Below are positions 1 to 13,540 of a stretch of DNA of 64,000 bases, in pieces. Location: positions 51,615 to 115,614 of the forward strand of contig JBDOQK010000076.1 of the NCBI GenBank assembly GCA_040437565.1, in the 5' to 3' direction. The notes below the pieces were generated by a model that ran no database searches, was not told where the DNA came from, and saw nothing but the letters and a program-made list of their open reading frames with translations. Every line of letters starts with the position of its first letter. Positions within the stretch are counted from its first letter, which is position 1. The stretch comes from Albugo candida. Taxonomy: Eukaryota; Oomycota; Peronosporomycetes; Albuginales. Both the position numbers and the translations under genes were made by a program.

Positions 1-1414
1 TATTTACGTGTACGCACACTTCTCGAATATTTGACGCATACCCGCTTGTTGTCGTCACCATGAGAAATTCTCCTATACTTCCCAGTGCAAATAGAAGTAT
101 TGTACTTTGTGGAAGTTTGGGAATACAAGTGCTCTCGTCACTATCATTGCATTCAACAAACTCTTTCGTATTCCTTCAACGTACTTGAGAGGAATGCTTA
201 CATGATCCGCTGACTATTTGGATCAATGGAGTAGAATCGCATGATATCAACTAGAATTTCTTCTTTGTCCAACTTTCCGTGCATTCAATAGCACCCTGAT
301 ATGGTTCTTGTTGCCACCGATGTTATGGTCAATGGGTTTGTTTTATTCATATCACATACTAGATCAATGCGTTTGGTCCTACTATCTTCCAGTATGAAGG
401 ATTTGACAGAAAGGCCACAATCGATGCTATATCTCATATCAGAATCACAATGCGTGAGAAAATCAACTCACTTTTCAAGCAAGTGTTATCTTCACTCGGG
501 CAAAATTCACCAATTCAGATATGAACTTGTGGTTGATTTACTTCCAAGAATCGCAAATGTTTTACCGATATATCCCGTCAAGCAAGAGACAAACTTCGTT
601 TGAATGTCGACGGTAGTAAATGATTTAATGAATTGGCAGTATTTTGTCGTTTGAGTGGCTCCAACGTCATTTTTACTTCCTCTACCTTTGTGTCAGCTCG
701 AATGACCTCGCTATATGCTTGGAGTATCACATTTCTGGGTGCAATGTACAATGTTGGAATCCTTCAAGACGGCATGCACTCTATAGCGATCATTGCGCAA
801 TTCATACTCTCTCGCTCAACGATAAAAAATAGCACGGAGGTGCAACGGGTGCAGACATTGTACCCGTCCAGGCTCTGCTGTCATCAACAACCTATAGATA
901 CCATACGATGCAAGCCTGTCTGAATTTGATGGCCTTGGTCTACATATCATCCAAGAATATGTCAAATCCATTAAAAGAACGGACAGAATCGTTGCTTTCT
1001 TTGCAATTTGCATTGCTACAGTATTGTATCCAACAGCTTGTCTGGCTTGAATGCATTCCGAAGCTTTCGTACTGAGTCGTAGAAATTTTCATGCAGAGAA
1101 ATGGGTTGCGAATGTCATCAGTTCTCTCCAAATGAGAACAGGACACAAATACCTCTGCTGTATGCATGATGCGAGCGTTTTCTCTGGAAAGAACGAATTC
1201 GGCTATGGTCATGCTATTCGAATGCGAAAGAAATTGTGTTTATCAGCATGGATTGCTATCTTGTCTATGAATGATGAGTTGTTCTGACGTTGTGCGATGG
1301 AGAAGTACAAAGCGGAGATATCCAAATACTATCTTTCAGTGGGAAGCTTTCCAGCAGCGTTCCTCAGCGCTGACTGTATACCTGTTAGTGCTTGCGCAAA
1401 AGGTTACAATTTAA
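1..1414. other. No recognisable gene
   Basis: Short open frames up to about 100 codons occur on both strands, but none shows a family motif, a coherent hydrophobic pattern or a partner exon. I see no repeat, tRNA or transposon signature here. It reads as intergenic or fully decayed sequence. Confidence 0.4.
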
Positions 1415-1663
1415 TCAGTTAAACAAACGTTTACAGCCGTTGATGCTACTAGCACAGCAAACTATTCTGATTTGAAGGCGTCTTTGATTGAAATGAATGT
1501 CAGCAAGAATCATATCCAACAACGCGACAAGATGACGCAAAAATGAAGCGTTTCTACCAATAAACAAGCCTAATTCCCCGGTAGCAATGCCCCTGTCGAT
1601 ATTAGCACTACTTATCTCACTATCACATACGAGTACGACAATACAAAGCAATATATTCAGCAT
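1415..1663 (-). CDS. Possible small secreted protein (82 aa), hypothetical
   Basis: An 82-codon minus-strand frame opens with a good signal-peptide pattern: Met, a hydrophobic run (LNILLCIVVLVC) and a small-residue cleavage zone ending near Ser-Ser-Ala. An upstream in-frame Met nine codons earlier would bury the signal, so the inner Met is preferred. The rest has no recognised domain; two adjacent Cys and one further Cys lie near the C-terminus. It could be a first exon, a decayed member of a secreted family, or chance. There is no neighbouring gene to give context. Confidence 0.25.
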   Translation of the reverse strand: MLNILLCIVVLVCDSEISSANIDRGIATGELGLFIGRNASFLRHLVALLDMILADIHFNQRRLQIRIVCCASSINGCKRLFN

Positions 1664-4220
1664 TTCTACTGATGATAGTGTCGGACACAAAAAATTTACG
1701 TGGTAAGCAGTGCCACATATGTGGCTTGATTCTGTGGTTTTCCTCCGCTTTCGATTAATCCAATTAAACCAAACGTACTTTTTCAGGGATCTTTATGTCT
1801 CCCTTAATAGCCATCTAGCTGTCTTAGACCCAAACGACCCGCTATGTTCAACGCGCGAACGTCAGTATTTTGCGATACCAAATCTGTGCAAACTTTTGTC
1901 ATTTATAAAAGAGCATACAAACAGCCTCATGCTCACTTTTATATTCCGACAAATAGGGGTTTTCATTACGTACTGTGGATCTCGAGTTATATCAAGACGA
2001 TCACCTAATGCTACCTGAGCTCTATCAATGTCAACTATCACAACTCGCAGTTCTATCCAAAAAGGGTTCAGTCAAGGGGGTATAGAGGTTGCTCTAGTGG
2101 TCGACGAAGACTTAAATTGATAGCTTGACACAAGTTCATCGTGCACTTTCGGTAATCAATCTACATCAGCAACAATACACATAGATAGGTTACTTAAATG
2201 CACGTCACCACCATCCTCTCGAGAGTTTATACTTTCTTTGGATGAACTGACACCCCATAACCTCTCCTTCTCTTCGCGTATGTACCAGCACCTTTACTGA
2301 CAGGGTCGTATTCTTCATCCAAGTTGAATCTCTGATGTGTATCATACGAAGCGGCTTTGCCTCACTTGTGGAACACGATTCGCATTTATTGATTGGTAGC
2401 GTATATAAAGGCTGTGGTTTTCAAAGATCCCCTGCTTTCTGTCCGTCTCGCTCCTTACCGCACATCGAGAACGGAAGATGTCATTGTTTCCTCCATGCTT
2501 GCACGAGAAATCATACTTATAGCCTCCGACCATTTTGCCAATGCCCGTGCCTATATCAATGAAGGCAAGTCGTGGATATGCAATACCTACACTATATACG
2601 GAAAGGTTTCCCTTGAATAGATATCATCAGGGCTTGTGTGTGTGTTTTGAGATTACACTACAAATGTAACCATACTGGAGTCCACACTTATCACCAGTGA
2701 AGCCCCTGCGCCAGCATCCGCTGATACAAGTCAACATATCTCCAGGACTAGCGTATAAGTGTATGATTGGATTGGGGTCCGAATGGATTGATGCAAGCTG
2801 CGCACGCATGTACAACAACATCATTAATGTAACACGACCGCGGTAATGAGTCGTTTTAATAGAACTATCATTTTCTGAGTGCTGTCGAAACACCAAATTG
2901 ATCATAATGGGTGGACCATTTGAGTCCTATGCCATTTGCCGATGGATGTTTCATTCTCTAACAAAGCAGGTGACATCGCCTGCTATCTGGATCGGTACAC
3001 GACACAGTCATTCCACATCATTGTCGCATCCACCAAGCCTTGTTTCAATTTATATCGAAGCAGTGAATAATCATGACTCCGATCAACTTGTAAGATGGCT
3101 CAGTCTTCCAACATATACACTTTACTAAGACCGCACACTCTGAAGAAGTCAATCTTGCATGAATTTCATATAATTTTACTTTCTGTGCGTGTTACTTCAA
3201 GAGGACATCACAAGCGCAATCCTATCGAATCTGCATCAGGAGCAAAAGACTACATCGATGCCAATAGGAAGGAGAGATTCTCCCCTTCTGAGTGTTTTCG
3301 CTGATATGAAATCACAGTCACTAAGCTTTCAAGCTCAACAACTACCCATTATTCAATTCCCGTAGCGATGCAAAAACACTTTCTTCAGATACATGCAAGA
3401 GCGATTGCAAACAATGGCCAATGTGATTTCGGAATAAATAGCACTTTAGAAATGCGTATCTATTCTGCTCCAGATTTTTATTCTGTTTCATCCCCGCAGT
3501 TAAATTTCGCTCTACATGGGGCATTTTTAGGATCAAATTCGCAAATCAAATGTCACCTTATCGCGGGAAAACTCGAACTGGTCCAAGATACGTAATGGAA
3601 CTGAAAATACATTGCAATTGTCCTCCGTCAATTCATCAAAGTGATCGTGATCAAGCAAGCTCTTATATATTACTTATGGTGACGTACGAGCGGGAGGGAT
3701 TGTCACTCATTAAGAAATGCCGGTACATTATCACTAGGCTCCACTAATCTTCCGTTCGTCAAGGAAAGTTGGCTTGACAAATAGAGATGTGAAAATTATG
3801 ATCATTACAGGGAAGAACTTCCTAACGAGCACTACAGCCCTTTGAGTATATGGTTCCACACCAAAGAAGGAAAATATTACCAGCAAATCTTTATCGGCGG
3901 TCATTTGAAAAACAAATCGGCTTTCTGCAAACGTATACGGCTTCCTTCTACGGACTAGCCATGGTATGTCTATGCTTATGCCGTGATTACTTAGCAGAGG
4001 GACAACTATTTGAATATATTATGATATCCTGCATTTTATTAATCTATCTGGTTCAGCAATTCGCACACAGCTTGGAAGGCGTGATGGTATAATCACCAAG
4101 GCGATTATCCATTACCTGATACACTTGAACTGAACTGTTACACGTGCGAGGTTCTGCATCCGGTCCGTTCGCGATAGGACAAGAGGGATCGATACTCCTC
4201 GTCCAGATGGCCGTGCAGTA
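1664..4220. other. No recognisable gene; fragmentary frames only
   Basis: Several 60-100 codon frames lie on both strands. A plus-strand frame at 3850-4092 is hydrophobic in its second half and could be membrane-spanning. The frames at 3368-3747 look weakly coding but match no family I recognise. Nothing here is firm enough to call a gene. Confidence 0.35.
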
Positions 4221-6112
4221 TTGCATACGACTCCATCCACTCAAATGCTTCCGTTTTCCCTTACAAATGAATGTATAGGAACATTACGAACGAGTGGAAC
4301 GGAAACAAACTTCAAGCTTCGTGTGAAAATAGCCGGAAAACCTCAGGATTGCCGCTCCAAGTTGAGGCAGACGCTTTTGGAGCTAGTAGACGAAATCATT
4401 GACCATATGCTCCAGCCGACCGAAAATGGTCTTCAAGAACCTTGTAGACTCGATATATCGTAGTTATATTGCCAGAATGGTTGTGTACACCTTACATTTC
4501 GCCAACACTGAGTACTGCCACATCATATAATCGATCGCGGAAAGAAAATGAGACCGCATATAAATTCGAGCCAATTCGCGTTTTTGCAAAATCCATCGCC
4601 AAAACACCGTGCGGGCGTGTAATTATCGACAAAGAAGAAGAAGTCACATCCAACAAAACGCTTTTTGTACCGATTCCGCGAGTACGTTTAGAAGATTTCA
4701 AGTCGTGGTTCAAAGAAAAAATCATTTTCATATCGCTGTTCCGATCACGCGGAAGTACCGGCGTTTACATCTAGAAGGTAGTCCTCAGGAAGCGCCAGAC
4801 ACCACCAACTTTACCTCTGAGCTTTCTGATCGCAAAAGCGACAAAATACGTCCGTAAAACGCTTCCAAAGGCTTCTCTCGTATGTTAATGAATACATCGA
4901 GACGATGAGCGTTAGAAAGCGTTGCATGACTGCCTACAAGGGCTCTGCGTCATACACGAAACGAAATCGAAAGGTGATATCTCTTCTCCCATCTCAAAAA
5001 GCGATTACACACATTTTTGATCGGTTTGTATTCTCCGTGTCATTTGGTATCGCCGTACAATACGAAACATTCGAAAACCGGTAGGCGGCTATACGTCAGT
5101 ACCTCGACGCTCTGCAATCGATCGATTGAACTGAGAAAATGGAAAAAAATGGTCGTGACTTTAGACCGTATCGCACAGTACTATGAGGAATTATAAGTCG
5201 TGCGTTCTGACCGCCTCTTTCTGAACACAATGTATGTGTAGAAACGAATTTATGTCGACAGAAAAGTATGAACGTGAAGCTTTCCAGCTGTATCAGTCTC
5301 TGTCGAAAATGACCTCCGACTTAGATCAACAGAACTCCAAGTTTGTGTACAACTATGGCCATTTTTATGGAAACGTGGGCGATCAGAGAAAGTGGAAGAG
5401 GTTCTTTAACCGGCAAAATCCCTCACAACGAAAGCCCGACTTGCAGAGAGTATCTCGGAAAGATTTAAAACATTTTGGAAATGGTCAGCGAGGAACAGAG
5501 TCGAAATTGGGAGAGTGAAAGACATACTAACACAATACTTTGTATTGTAATGCTCGTCGCAATTCTCCAAACTCAATAAAAAGGCTTTGTGTTTCCTCCG
5601 CACGAGACTTCCATTGGGTGGAGGAATCGCGAGGCTGATTGTGCTCAGGTATGGCTGCAAAGAAGTGACGATCGAACAAGTATTGGTACGATCGAATCAA
5701 GTACAGAGAAATGAACTTCGGGGTTGTGATTTCATCGATCTGCGATTCCATTCGAAGATTGCCAAGAAATAACGATACGACACTCTGTCCGATTACGAAA
5801 ATCTCCACAAAAGCTGATGCCACATGCACCAAAATGTTCTTGCGGACGGTGAAGCAGCTCGGAGGAATTTGTCAACGTACCCGCTTGAAAGAGCGTCAGC
5901 GAAGCGAGGTCTCCGGTCATACTTCTGACGATACAGCGGAAGTATTTGATGGATTCTTTGAGCTAATGGGATTCTCTAGAGACATCCGTTGGAATCGAAA
6001 AAAAGCTGTTTTCCATGCATTTCACGTCAAGAGTGTGGCGATTGCATTCTTTTGCGAGCTCATTGTCGACGTGAACCTGATACTCTTTGAAGAAACCGCT
6101 GGAGGCATTTGA
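4221..6112 (+). pseudogene. Unidentified coding remnant, frames broken
   Basis: A chain of plus-strand frames with protein-like composition runs from about 4221 to 6112 (notably 4221-4463, 4469-4774, 5234-5518 and 5711-6112) in changing frames, separated by stops. The translated pieces are rich in Lys, Arg, Glu and aromatic residues, with stretches such as SIAKTPCGRVIIDKEEEV. I recognise no domain. The 3' half overlaps weak minus-strand coding-like frames that could instead extend the neighbouring coiled-coil remnant, so the strand of 5.4-6.1 kb is uncertain. The consistent charge pattern but shifting frame suggests a decayed gene, or one with several unrecognised short introns. Confidence 0.3.
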
Positions 6113-9100
6113 GTGGATTTGTAGCCGTGCGTCACGGATGTCGGTTCAAGTTGGTGAGTCATTTGGTATCGCAGCGAACGCTCTTTCTCGGTGGAAACTT
6201 TTTAAAGCGCTTGTTATTTCTGCTTCAAACGATTTTCTAGCAATGTGACTCGAAGCTGTTGGCGTTCACACAGCTTTTCACGCATCGTTTTCCATCCTGT
6301 TTGCACCAATGCATTTCATCGGACACTTTGTGATTCCATCTCATCTCTATAAGCGAATTCCAAAGCTTGGACATCTTCTACAACTTCCTCACGAAAAGTC
6401 TCCCTTTCCACAGCAAAGCTCTCCCCCCCTCGCAAGCCTCAGCTACCATTCAACTTGTCTTCTGTTTTTAGACTTCGTCAAAAATTGGCTTGGCTTTCGT
6501 GTCGATCACTCATTTGCGTGATCTCAATCGCTGTTACATTTTTTCATCCACTTTAGCCTCCTTTTCACGAAAAACGTATCGATGTCGCAAAGTATCGCAT
6601 CCATTTCGTTCGCTCTTTGACTCAAAAACCGTGTTCTCTTTTTGGCTCTTTTCTCCGTCAAATGCTCCAAAATGCTTCGATGGGCGTCCTTCTTCTCATC
6701 TCTGTGCTTTGCGTACACCGCAGCAGCTTCCGACTGATGAAAAGGATCGAGAATCAGTTCATCTCTTAGCTCTATTAACAGCTTCTCTGGTACAATACTC
6801 TCATCGAGCAAGCGCTCTTGTGTGCAGATGTACGACTCCAGCGCGACCGAAAGACTCCGTTCGTATCTCTTCATCGACTGTATCATAGTGAATACGCTTC
6901 CATTCAATCGCATCAATTGCTTCTTTGGCCGCTTGGAGGCTCAATAGCTGGTCGTTGGCTTCCATTGTGTGCGTAAACACTTTGTTCGCATCCTCAGCGA
7001 TCGGTAAACGGCTTCGTGCTTTCAATTTCTTTTCTGCTTACTGTCGAGAGCCTTCAGTTTCCTCAGCTTCCTGACGCTGATTGGAGCCTCCAGACGCTTC
7101 CGTTGTGTCATCATAACGGCGTAATGAATCTATTTGAGCTCATATTATTTCTCCGCGTACTCTTTTGCAATTCGTTCGACTTTCATTGCGCGTACCGATT
7201 CGACTTTTACTTCGTCGACTATTTGAGCTGTTTTATGGGCTTCAAACGCTGCTGTCGATGCTGCGTCTTTGGCGGTATCGATTCGTATCGCCACACTCGC
7301 ACCCTTCGACGAAAAAGTCTCTTTGTTCTGCGAAATGAGACCATTTCGATGACACGTGCCACTTGAGACAGTCTGAGTTGCCATCTTTGTGCCACGCTCT
7401 CCTACCGTTTCTTCTCGTGTCGATTCTACCTCGCTTCTACTCAGAGCCCAACAGAGGCTCAAGTTGTTTATTTTCTTCCACATGTTTCGGCTGAAAGTCT
7501 CTGTAATTTCTTAGCGGCCAATCGTTCAAGCTTTATATCTTTTTGTAGTTTCCGCTGGTCCATCGCTTGAGCGTTCACTGTTAGCGCTTGTAGCTCTCGT
7601 CGGTGTTTTTCACGCATCAACGACCACGCTGCTGCTTCCTTTGCTTCGATACTGGCTCCAAGTAACTGTTCCTTGTCTTCAAACTCCTTCGCCAGGGATT
7701 CCTTTTCGTCCTCAATGCCAATGGGAAGCATAGACACCGTCTTCTGCTCTCTTCGTACTCGAATTCGCGAATTCGATCCTTTAACGGATGCTCTCGTCGT
7801 TGTCGTCAGCATGTAGCTCGTTTCTCAGCCTCTCTGCCTCCTGCTCGTGTGCGTCCTTACAGCGACGTAAGAGTTATTCCATTTCTTCAGATGATGTCTT
7901 CTCTTTTAAAATCGATTTTAAACCCTTTGACGCGAACGACATCTCTGCGGCATTGTCTGTTCTCTTCCAATTCACGGCAAATTTCGTATCGCTCGCTCGC
8001 TTCATCGCCTCCGCTTTGGCTCGTTTCAGCTGACACGATCGGGTTCGATCGATGAGAATCTGTTTCGCGGCTATTTTCGAATTGTATTCCTCCGTTTCAT
8101 CTCTTCTGCTGACGCCATTTGCTCGTTTCTCTTCACAACGATTTTACTGGATTTGAGCTGATACCTCTTTCGTTTTTCGGCAATTTGCTGTTTCAATCGA
8201 TATTCAAAGTTCCTCTGATCGATTTGCAATGCCTCATCGAGTTACGAACGCTCACATTCATTTTCTGAGCGTATTTGATCCAATTCCTCTTAAGCCTGTA
8301 TCTCTTGTACCTCTGCTTGTTCCTTCTTCTCTTTTGCGGTCGATTCGTCTTTTGGATAACGCCGTTGAAGATACATTTTACGAGCTGCTTCAAATTGCGC
8401 CCACGCCTTTGCTTTGTGTAATTCTTTCTCCCGCAGTTGATCGGATTCGATCGTGTCACATAAGTGCATTTCCCGTAATTCCAAAGCCAATTTTTCTTTT
8501 CTAAAGTCGAACTTTGCGATACAAATTCAAATCTCTCCATCGACGTCACTGATCGTTTGCTGTACTAATTCAGTCAGCAATTCTACGGCATTCGAGAAGA
8601 ATGCATCATAATCCGTTGTAAGGGATGCATTCTCTTTCTCCGCCATCCGATCAATTGGGTCGATTTGTGTCTTGGTCTCATTTGTACTTACACGCTTTTC
8701 TATGCGTTTACTGAGCCTTTATTTTCGGAGAATTGCATCCGCGTCAATCTCTACCTGTTGTTCTCTCTGTACTTCATTTTTTGCGTATCTCTTCTTTCAC
8801 AAGAGCGGTCGGATCTCGTGCTTCCAATGCTTCCACACTGACAGTACCGCCGATGAGCTCTACAGCAATCTATCGACTTTCAGCTTTGACAGTGTCCTCG
8901 AGTATTTACTCCATCCATTTCCACGTCGAAGTGTCAGCATTTTCTACTGAAAAAAGTTCTATTTCTCCATTCATTCGCATACTTTCCAACTTGACTTTGT
9001 TTTTGCATATGACGTTTTGAGATAGTTGACGCTCTGCCAGTGATTGAGATTTCATTTCACGCGTTCGTTCTGCCAATTCGGACGCATACTCCTCGCGAAA

Positions 9101-9640
9101 CATTTCCAAATCATAGACAATAGCATCATTTTGAACGTTTTCGGTCGACTGAATGCGCTAAATCATTTCTTCAAAGTCCCTTTTGCAATCGAAAGCCAAA
9201 TTATTCCATTCGTTCAGCGCTTCTATCACAGCGGTAGCGGCCATCTCTTTGCACAGAGTCTTTTCTCCATATCGATTACGGGCTCTCCAAATTCGATGCT
9301 TTACGCATACCTCTTCCTCCGAAATCACAACACGCTTTCCTCTTCAAATTCGGGTTTCCCGCGTTTTTGCTCTAACGCCTCGCCTTCCAATTCTCTCTCT
9401 AATTCGTCCAATTCTTTCCGATTCTCTTCTTCGATCGCTTTTCTTCGTCTTTGTACATTTGATCCAAAACGTTATCGTCCATTTTCGGCGTTGCAGACGT
9501 CAGTTCCACATATGCGATTGCTTCCGCGCCGCGCATGTTAGTGAGCCAAACATGGTCCCAAGAAAAGAATCGGCTTCTGGGGCGTACCCAGCTCCTCGAG
9601 ACTTGAACACGAGCGAGGAAACATATTTTTGATCTCTTTG
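6113..9640 (-). pseudogene. Large coiled-coil protein remnant
   Basis: Reading the minus strand from about 9640 down gives a series of Glu/Lys/Arg/Gln-rich helical segments in shifting frames: around 9480-9300, 9109-8906, 8490-8290, 7812-7468, 7483-7145 and 6916-6524. Typical stretches are LEREL-like heptads and runs such as KEKKEQAEVQEIQA. Together they would give more than 900 residues of long alpha-helical coiled coil without an obvious catalytic domain. In the opposite frame the same DNA gives Ser/Phe/Leu-rich ORFs that are shadows. The composition resembles cilium/flagellum or cytoskeletal coiled-coil proteins, but no family can be named. Multiple frame changes and stops indicate decay, although unrecognised short introns could explain some breaks. 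Confidence 0.5.
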
Positions 9641-10100
9641 ACCCCTTTTTCGATCCTCATTCCATGTGAGACGGCTTCACAAGTTATAGACTACTTGCCG
9701 CGTAGCTGATGGACGTCGTAAAAGCTTTTTATCCGCTGTTGGAAATGGTAGCGAGATAGTGCCACAGAAAATAAGCGCAAGAAACGATCAAATGGAAACG
9801 TTAGCGCGACTTGAGAGTGCATGTATTGAAGACGCTGATTGGTAGAATATAGCGATATATAACCAATAGGATACCGGCTTGTGATTTTAATGCGTTCATT
9901 AAACCAACCATATGGTATACGCTTGCTATACTGATTAACACATCACAACCTAGGAAGATATACAGTGTATACAATATGATCTCCTTAAGTCATTTTATCC
10001 GTCGATACAAAAGTTTCTGTGGATATCGTGGAACTATTGAGTCTCTGTTGCGATCTCTTTCGGCAATCGGTGTATTAGAAGATGACTCCTGTCGTATTTC
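9641..10100. other. Intergenic, nothing recognised
   Basis: No frame of useful length, no RNA gene and no repeat is visible between the minus-strand coiled-coil remnant and the plus-strand helical remnant. The two would be divergently arranged, so this could hold their old promoters, but no element can be pointed to. Confidence 0.35.
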
Positions 10101-11990
10101 AGCAGCTCCACAACGCCTGTCAGATTCAGCCAATGTCTAAGACGCATCAATTTGAAGGCAACGATGGAAGAAACTGGAATAAGCTCGGGATTTTTACATC
10201 AACGCCTGTGCAACAATGATACAGCGGAGTCTACTCCATGGAGTTTTTCGTAAAAAAGCGTTATAAATTTGAGTAAACATGCAACGACTTCGCACAGCTA
10301 TGCAAAATCGTGACGGAAATGAGCTATTCATAAGTATCCAGAAGTGTCACCAATTGATTGCGCCGAGTTTGAGCACTCCTTCGGCGCGTAGTAAACGCGT
10401 TCACCAGCAACAAGAGCATGCCCCCGAAATGCTCAAAGTTCCCTCAACTACATAGATCAATAAGAATTACCCCAGTATATTCGAGTTTTGAAGGAGGCAA
10501 GTGCACTAGTTACTGTTGTAGAGGAAGAAGAATACGTGCAATCACTTGTGAATGACTTGACTCAAAAATCTGAATTGCACGATTCAGGTGAAACTACCAC
10601 ATCCAAATGGTCCCACATCAACCCTGTTTTGGTGGATTATGTCATACCAATTGCAGAAATGTATCATTTTCTATGGATACGGGACATTTGAGAAAGCTAA
10701 GGCGTCGTGGTGCAAATCTTCTCGATGAAAAACACGCTCAACAAGAGCGTTCTCACAAGAATCTTCAGGCTCAACATGAAATCCGGAAGCAATTGAGGGA
10801 TAAAATATTGAGTAAAGACGTATAGTCATTGATGGGAACGATGGCATTGCTGGATGAATCCACAAAGGATATCAAAGAGCAGAAGCTTGCGACAGTACTT
10901 GCCGTCCGCGCATTAGAAGAAAAAGGTGCTGTGGAAGCTTCGATGAAGACGCTTGAGGCTGTAAATAAAGCGATTTCAGTCGTATCCAAGCACTCCGCTG
11001 ATGGAGCTATTCAGACCCTGCATTCATCACTGAAAAATATGCTACAAAAAGGACTAGAATCTCAATGTCCTGAGGTCGAAACTTTCCTGCGTTCAACTAT
11101 CGACGCCGCTAAAGATACATCAACGCAACCAAGTCCACAGCCAATGGCTACTTGTATCAATGACAAGAGCACTGACGCAATAATCCTGTCTACGAAGAAG
11201 CTTTCCCTTCTCAGATCAGCACTGGAGCGCTATATGGAAGGAGGAAACTGGATCGCTACAAAAACTTTTTTTGGACCGCCTCGCATCATTGGGAGATCAA
11301 GTAATCGCTTAACTTGGTATTGAACTTGTGCAGAACGCTCGAGATAATCTTTCCCATGGACTGAGTGCACTCAGCTTCTATGTTGAACGAAATCAATCGA
11401 TCAAATTTCTCGCTATAGCAAGAACTTGTGCTGATCTCACGCTATTGAACTCTGCGATCTCTACAGCTATCAAAGGTGGAATTGCCACATGGGATTTCAA
11501 TCTGAAAAATGCCTTAAAGCAGAGGGATGAGTTACAAAACGTCGAAGACTCTGAAGCCACCGACAATATGATGGTTGATGTAGCACCTTCTTTGGTGGAT
11601 CAAGAGCAAGCATCAAACCCTTTGCAGATGTTGCTACAATAATGGACCGCTTGTAACGACGACGATACGACTTACTTACTCGACTTGGCTCAAGGTGATC
11701 CGATAGAAGAGCTGATTGCAGCGAAAGTAGAACATCAAAATGAAGTCAACAAAGTGACTCATGACCTCGAACATGCGTTGAATGCAATTGAAAACAATGA
11801 AATTGATCTCACAGTGATCGATAAATGAATACAGCGAGCATTGACATGTGGATGCGATGTCGATGCATATGGACATCTCATTGTATTTTTTCATGACTCA
11901 CAGCTTCTGACAATGTCCGAGAGTCCGGAGCGAAGCGATCGGACGTAAGAGACTTTCAATTTAGATGAATGGATTCAAGACCCCGATGAT
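10101..11990 (+). pseudogene. Helical protein remnant, possibly F-BAR-like
   Basis: A plus-strand gene body is visible in several frames. Around 10105-10330 it reads MSKTHQFEGNDGR..., then MEFFVKKRYKFE and SYAK, which recalls the FCH start of F-BAR proteins (a short helix, a call for 'F...R...E..YA'). Around 10680 a frame reading FEKAKASWCK recalls the later F-BAR 'L.KAK..Y' helix. From 10829 to 11323 a 164-codon helical frame follows, joined after a frame change at a T-run (near 11265) and one in-frame stop to 11328-11642 and then about 11680-11900. The later part is helical, with no recognised domain. F-BAR is a weak suggestion only; a long helical protein is well supported. The few breaks suggest relatively recent decay. 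Confidence 0.4.
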
Positions 11991-13540
11991 GCGTTCGCTC
12001 GCAAAAACTAACATAGTGTGACCTTATTAGTCAGTCTTCGATGGGTATCACTTCCCGGGTATCATCAGTTCAGCACTGGAAGACGTGTAACCCAAATGCT
12101 GGTTTGATCAAATTGACTTAGTGGAGATCTATACTTACCTCTGACCAAGTAGGCAACCACTTCTAGCTTTTCAACAAATGTGCAGCGACACAAGTCCAAT
12201 ACGATCTCTGTCATGAAGCCGAATTCTGGTCGCATAATCTTTGGCAAATCTCAACCTAATGCATATTTTTCTATTGGCATAACTAAGCCAATGTGCCGAG
12301 TGCCATGATATAGATCGAAGAGATTATGAAAAGGTCCACGTCTATAAATTGATTGTTGTTGTGGAAAGTCGTCTTGCATTTTATTTTGTCCATGTAGAAT
12401 TCCATGATTGGGGAATAAATTCCTATAAATCTAGATAAGTAGAGAGATCAATTTTCTTGGTGCCCTCATCCCTTGTCACTTTCCATTCAGATGCTTGAAA
12501 TAATAGGGATATAATGTGCTTGCGACAGAAACAGTTGATAAACAACTTCATCAAGGCTGTCCTTGTATACTTATCAATGCCAAAAGTTGTAAGGAATGAA
12601 TGAAATAATCAGTCGATCAGAAAGCATCAGGACTACTCTCAGTAATCTTGCCTCAAGTGGCTAAAATGATCACGAGGTTGTACAGATGATTGAATTTCTC
12701 CCATGATAATGAAGAGTGTTCTTCCATTCTTTTCGGATTTTTCTCGGAATCCTATTTTTGTGTGTGAAAACTATCGTGCTTTGCAATTTTGGGTCCAACT
12801 CAAAGCAAAAGAAGGCTAATGGGTTCGACTCTATGGTCAAGAGCTGTGCTGACGTAAAACATCCAACATGATTGTCTTATGCAACACGATCCTACCATCA
12901 CAATTCTCATTATTTGAGCTTTGCAACGAGTCCAATATACGATGGTATAACTAACCCTGTACACACTGTCAATACAAGATTGTGATAATCTGTGCGCTTC
13001 TTTGCTTCTTTCGTCATTGACTGAGATGATCTAGCAGGAAAAAATGAAAAGATGTTGTGCAATTCGATACGCATATTGAAGGCTCTACTTCCCCCATTCA
13101 AGAAAACCGATGAGATTTTGTCGCGAAAATATTGCGCTTAGCTGCGACGCAATAGGTGCACTTAGACGGATTTCTGCTTCCAGAGTTCCTTAAGTGGACG
13201 CCCTAAACAGCCCAAACAGTATATCAAGTAAATGAGGATTGATATCTACTAGAATGCGCTACGAGATAGCCTACTGCATATGCGTTTGGCCTGAGAAATA
13301 TATAATATTTCGAAACAGCACAAGCCGTTTGCCGCAAAAGGAGTGGTATGTCAGGTAAAAATGAAATGGCATAGGGCCATGTCGGGAAAGCTCAAAATAT
13401 GCTCGAGCTGCAAAAAAAGATTACTCTCTGCACTGTACCGTCGCTGTTGTGCCCTCAGTGTGCTCGATTTGATTCTTTGTCATGTGCAATCACTGTGATC
13501 CTAACGCTGGAAGATTGATGATTTACAAGAGCTCCTTTCT
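11991..13540. other. No recognisable gene
   Basis: Only scattered frames of 60-65 codons occur. A minus-strand frame at 12910-13101 ends in a hydrophobic stretch (VCTGLVIPSYIGLVA) that could be a C-terminal membrane anchor of a lost gene, but nothing joins it. Confidence 0.35.

Noticed and set aside
7759-7776. 18-bp perfect palindrome TCGAATTCGCGAATTCGA
   Set aside because: It sits within the coiled-coil remnant, where Glu/Phe/Arg codons can produce it by chance; no second copy was seen.
6490-8950. Plus-strand ORFs of 90-132 codons
   Set aside because: They are Ser/Phe/Leu-rich mirror frames of the charged minus-strand coiled coil and carry no independent motif.
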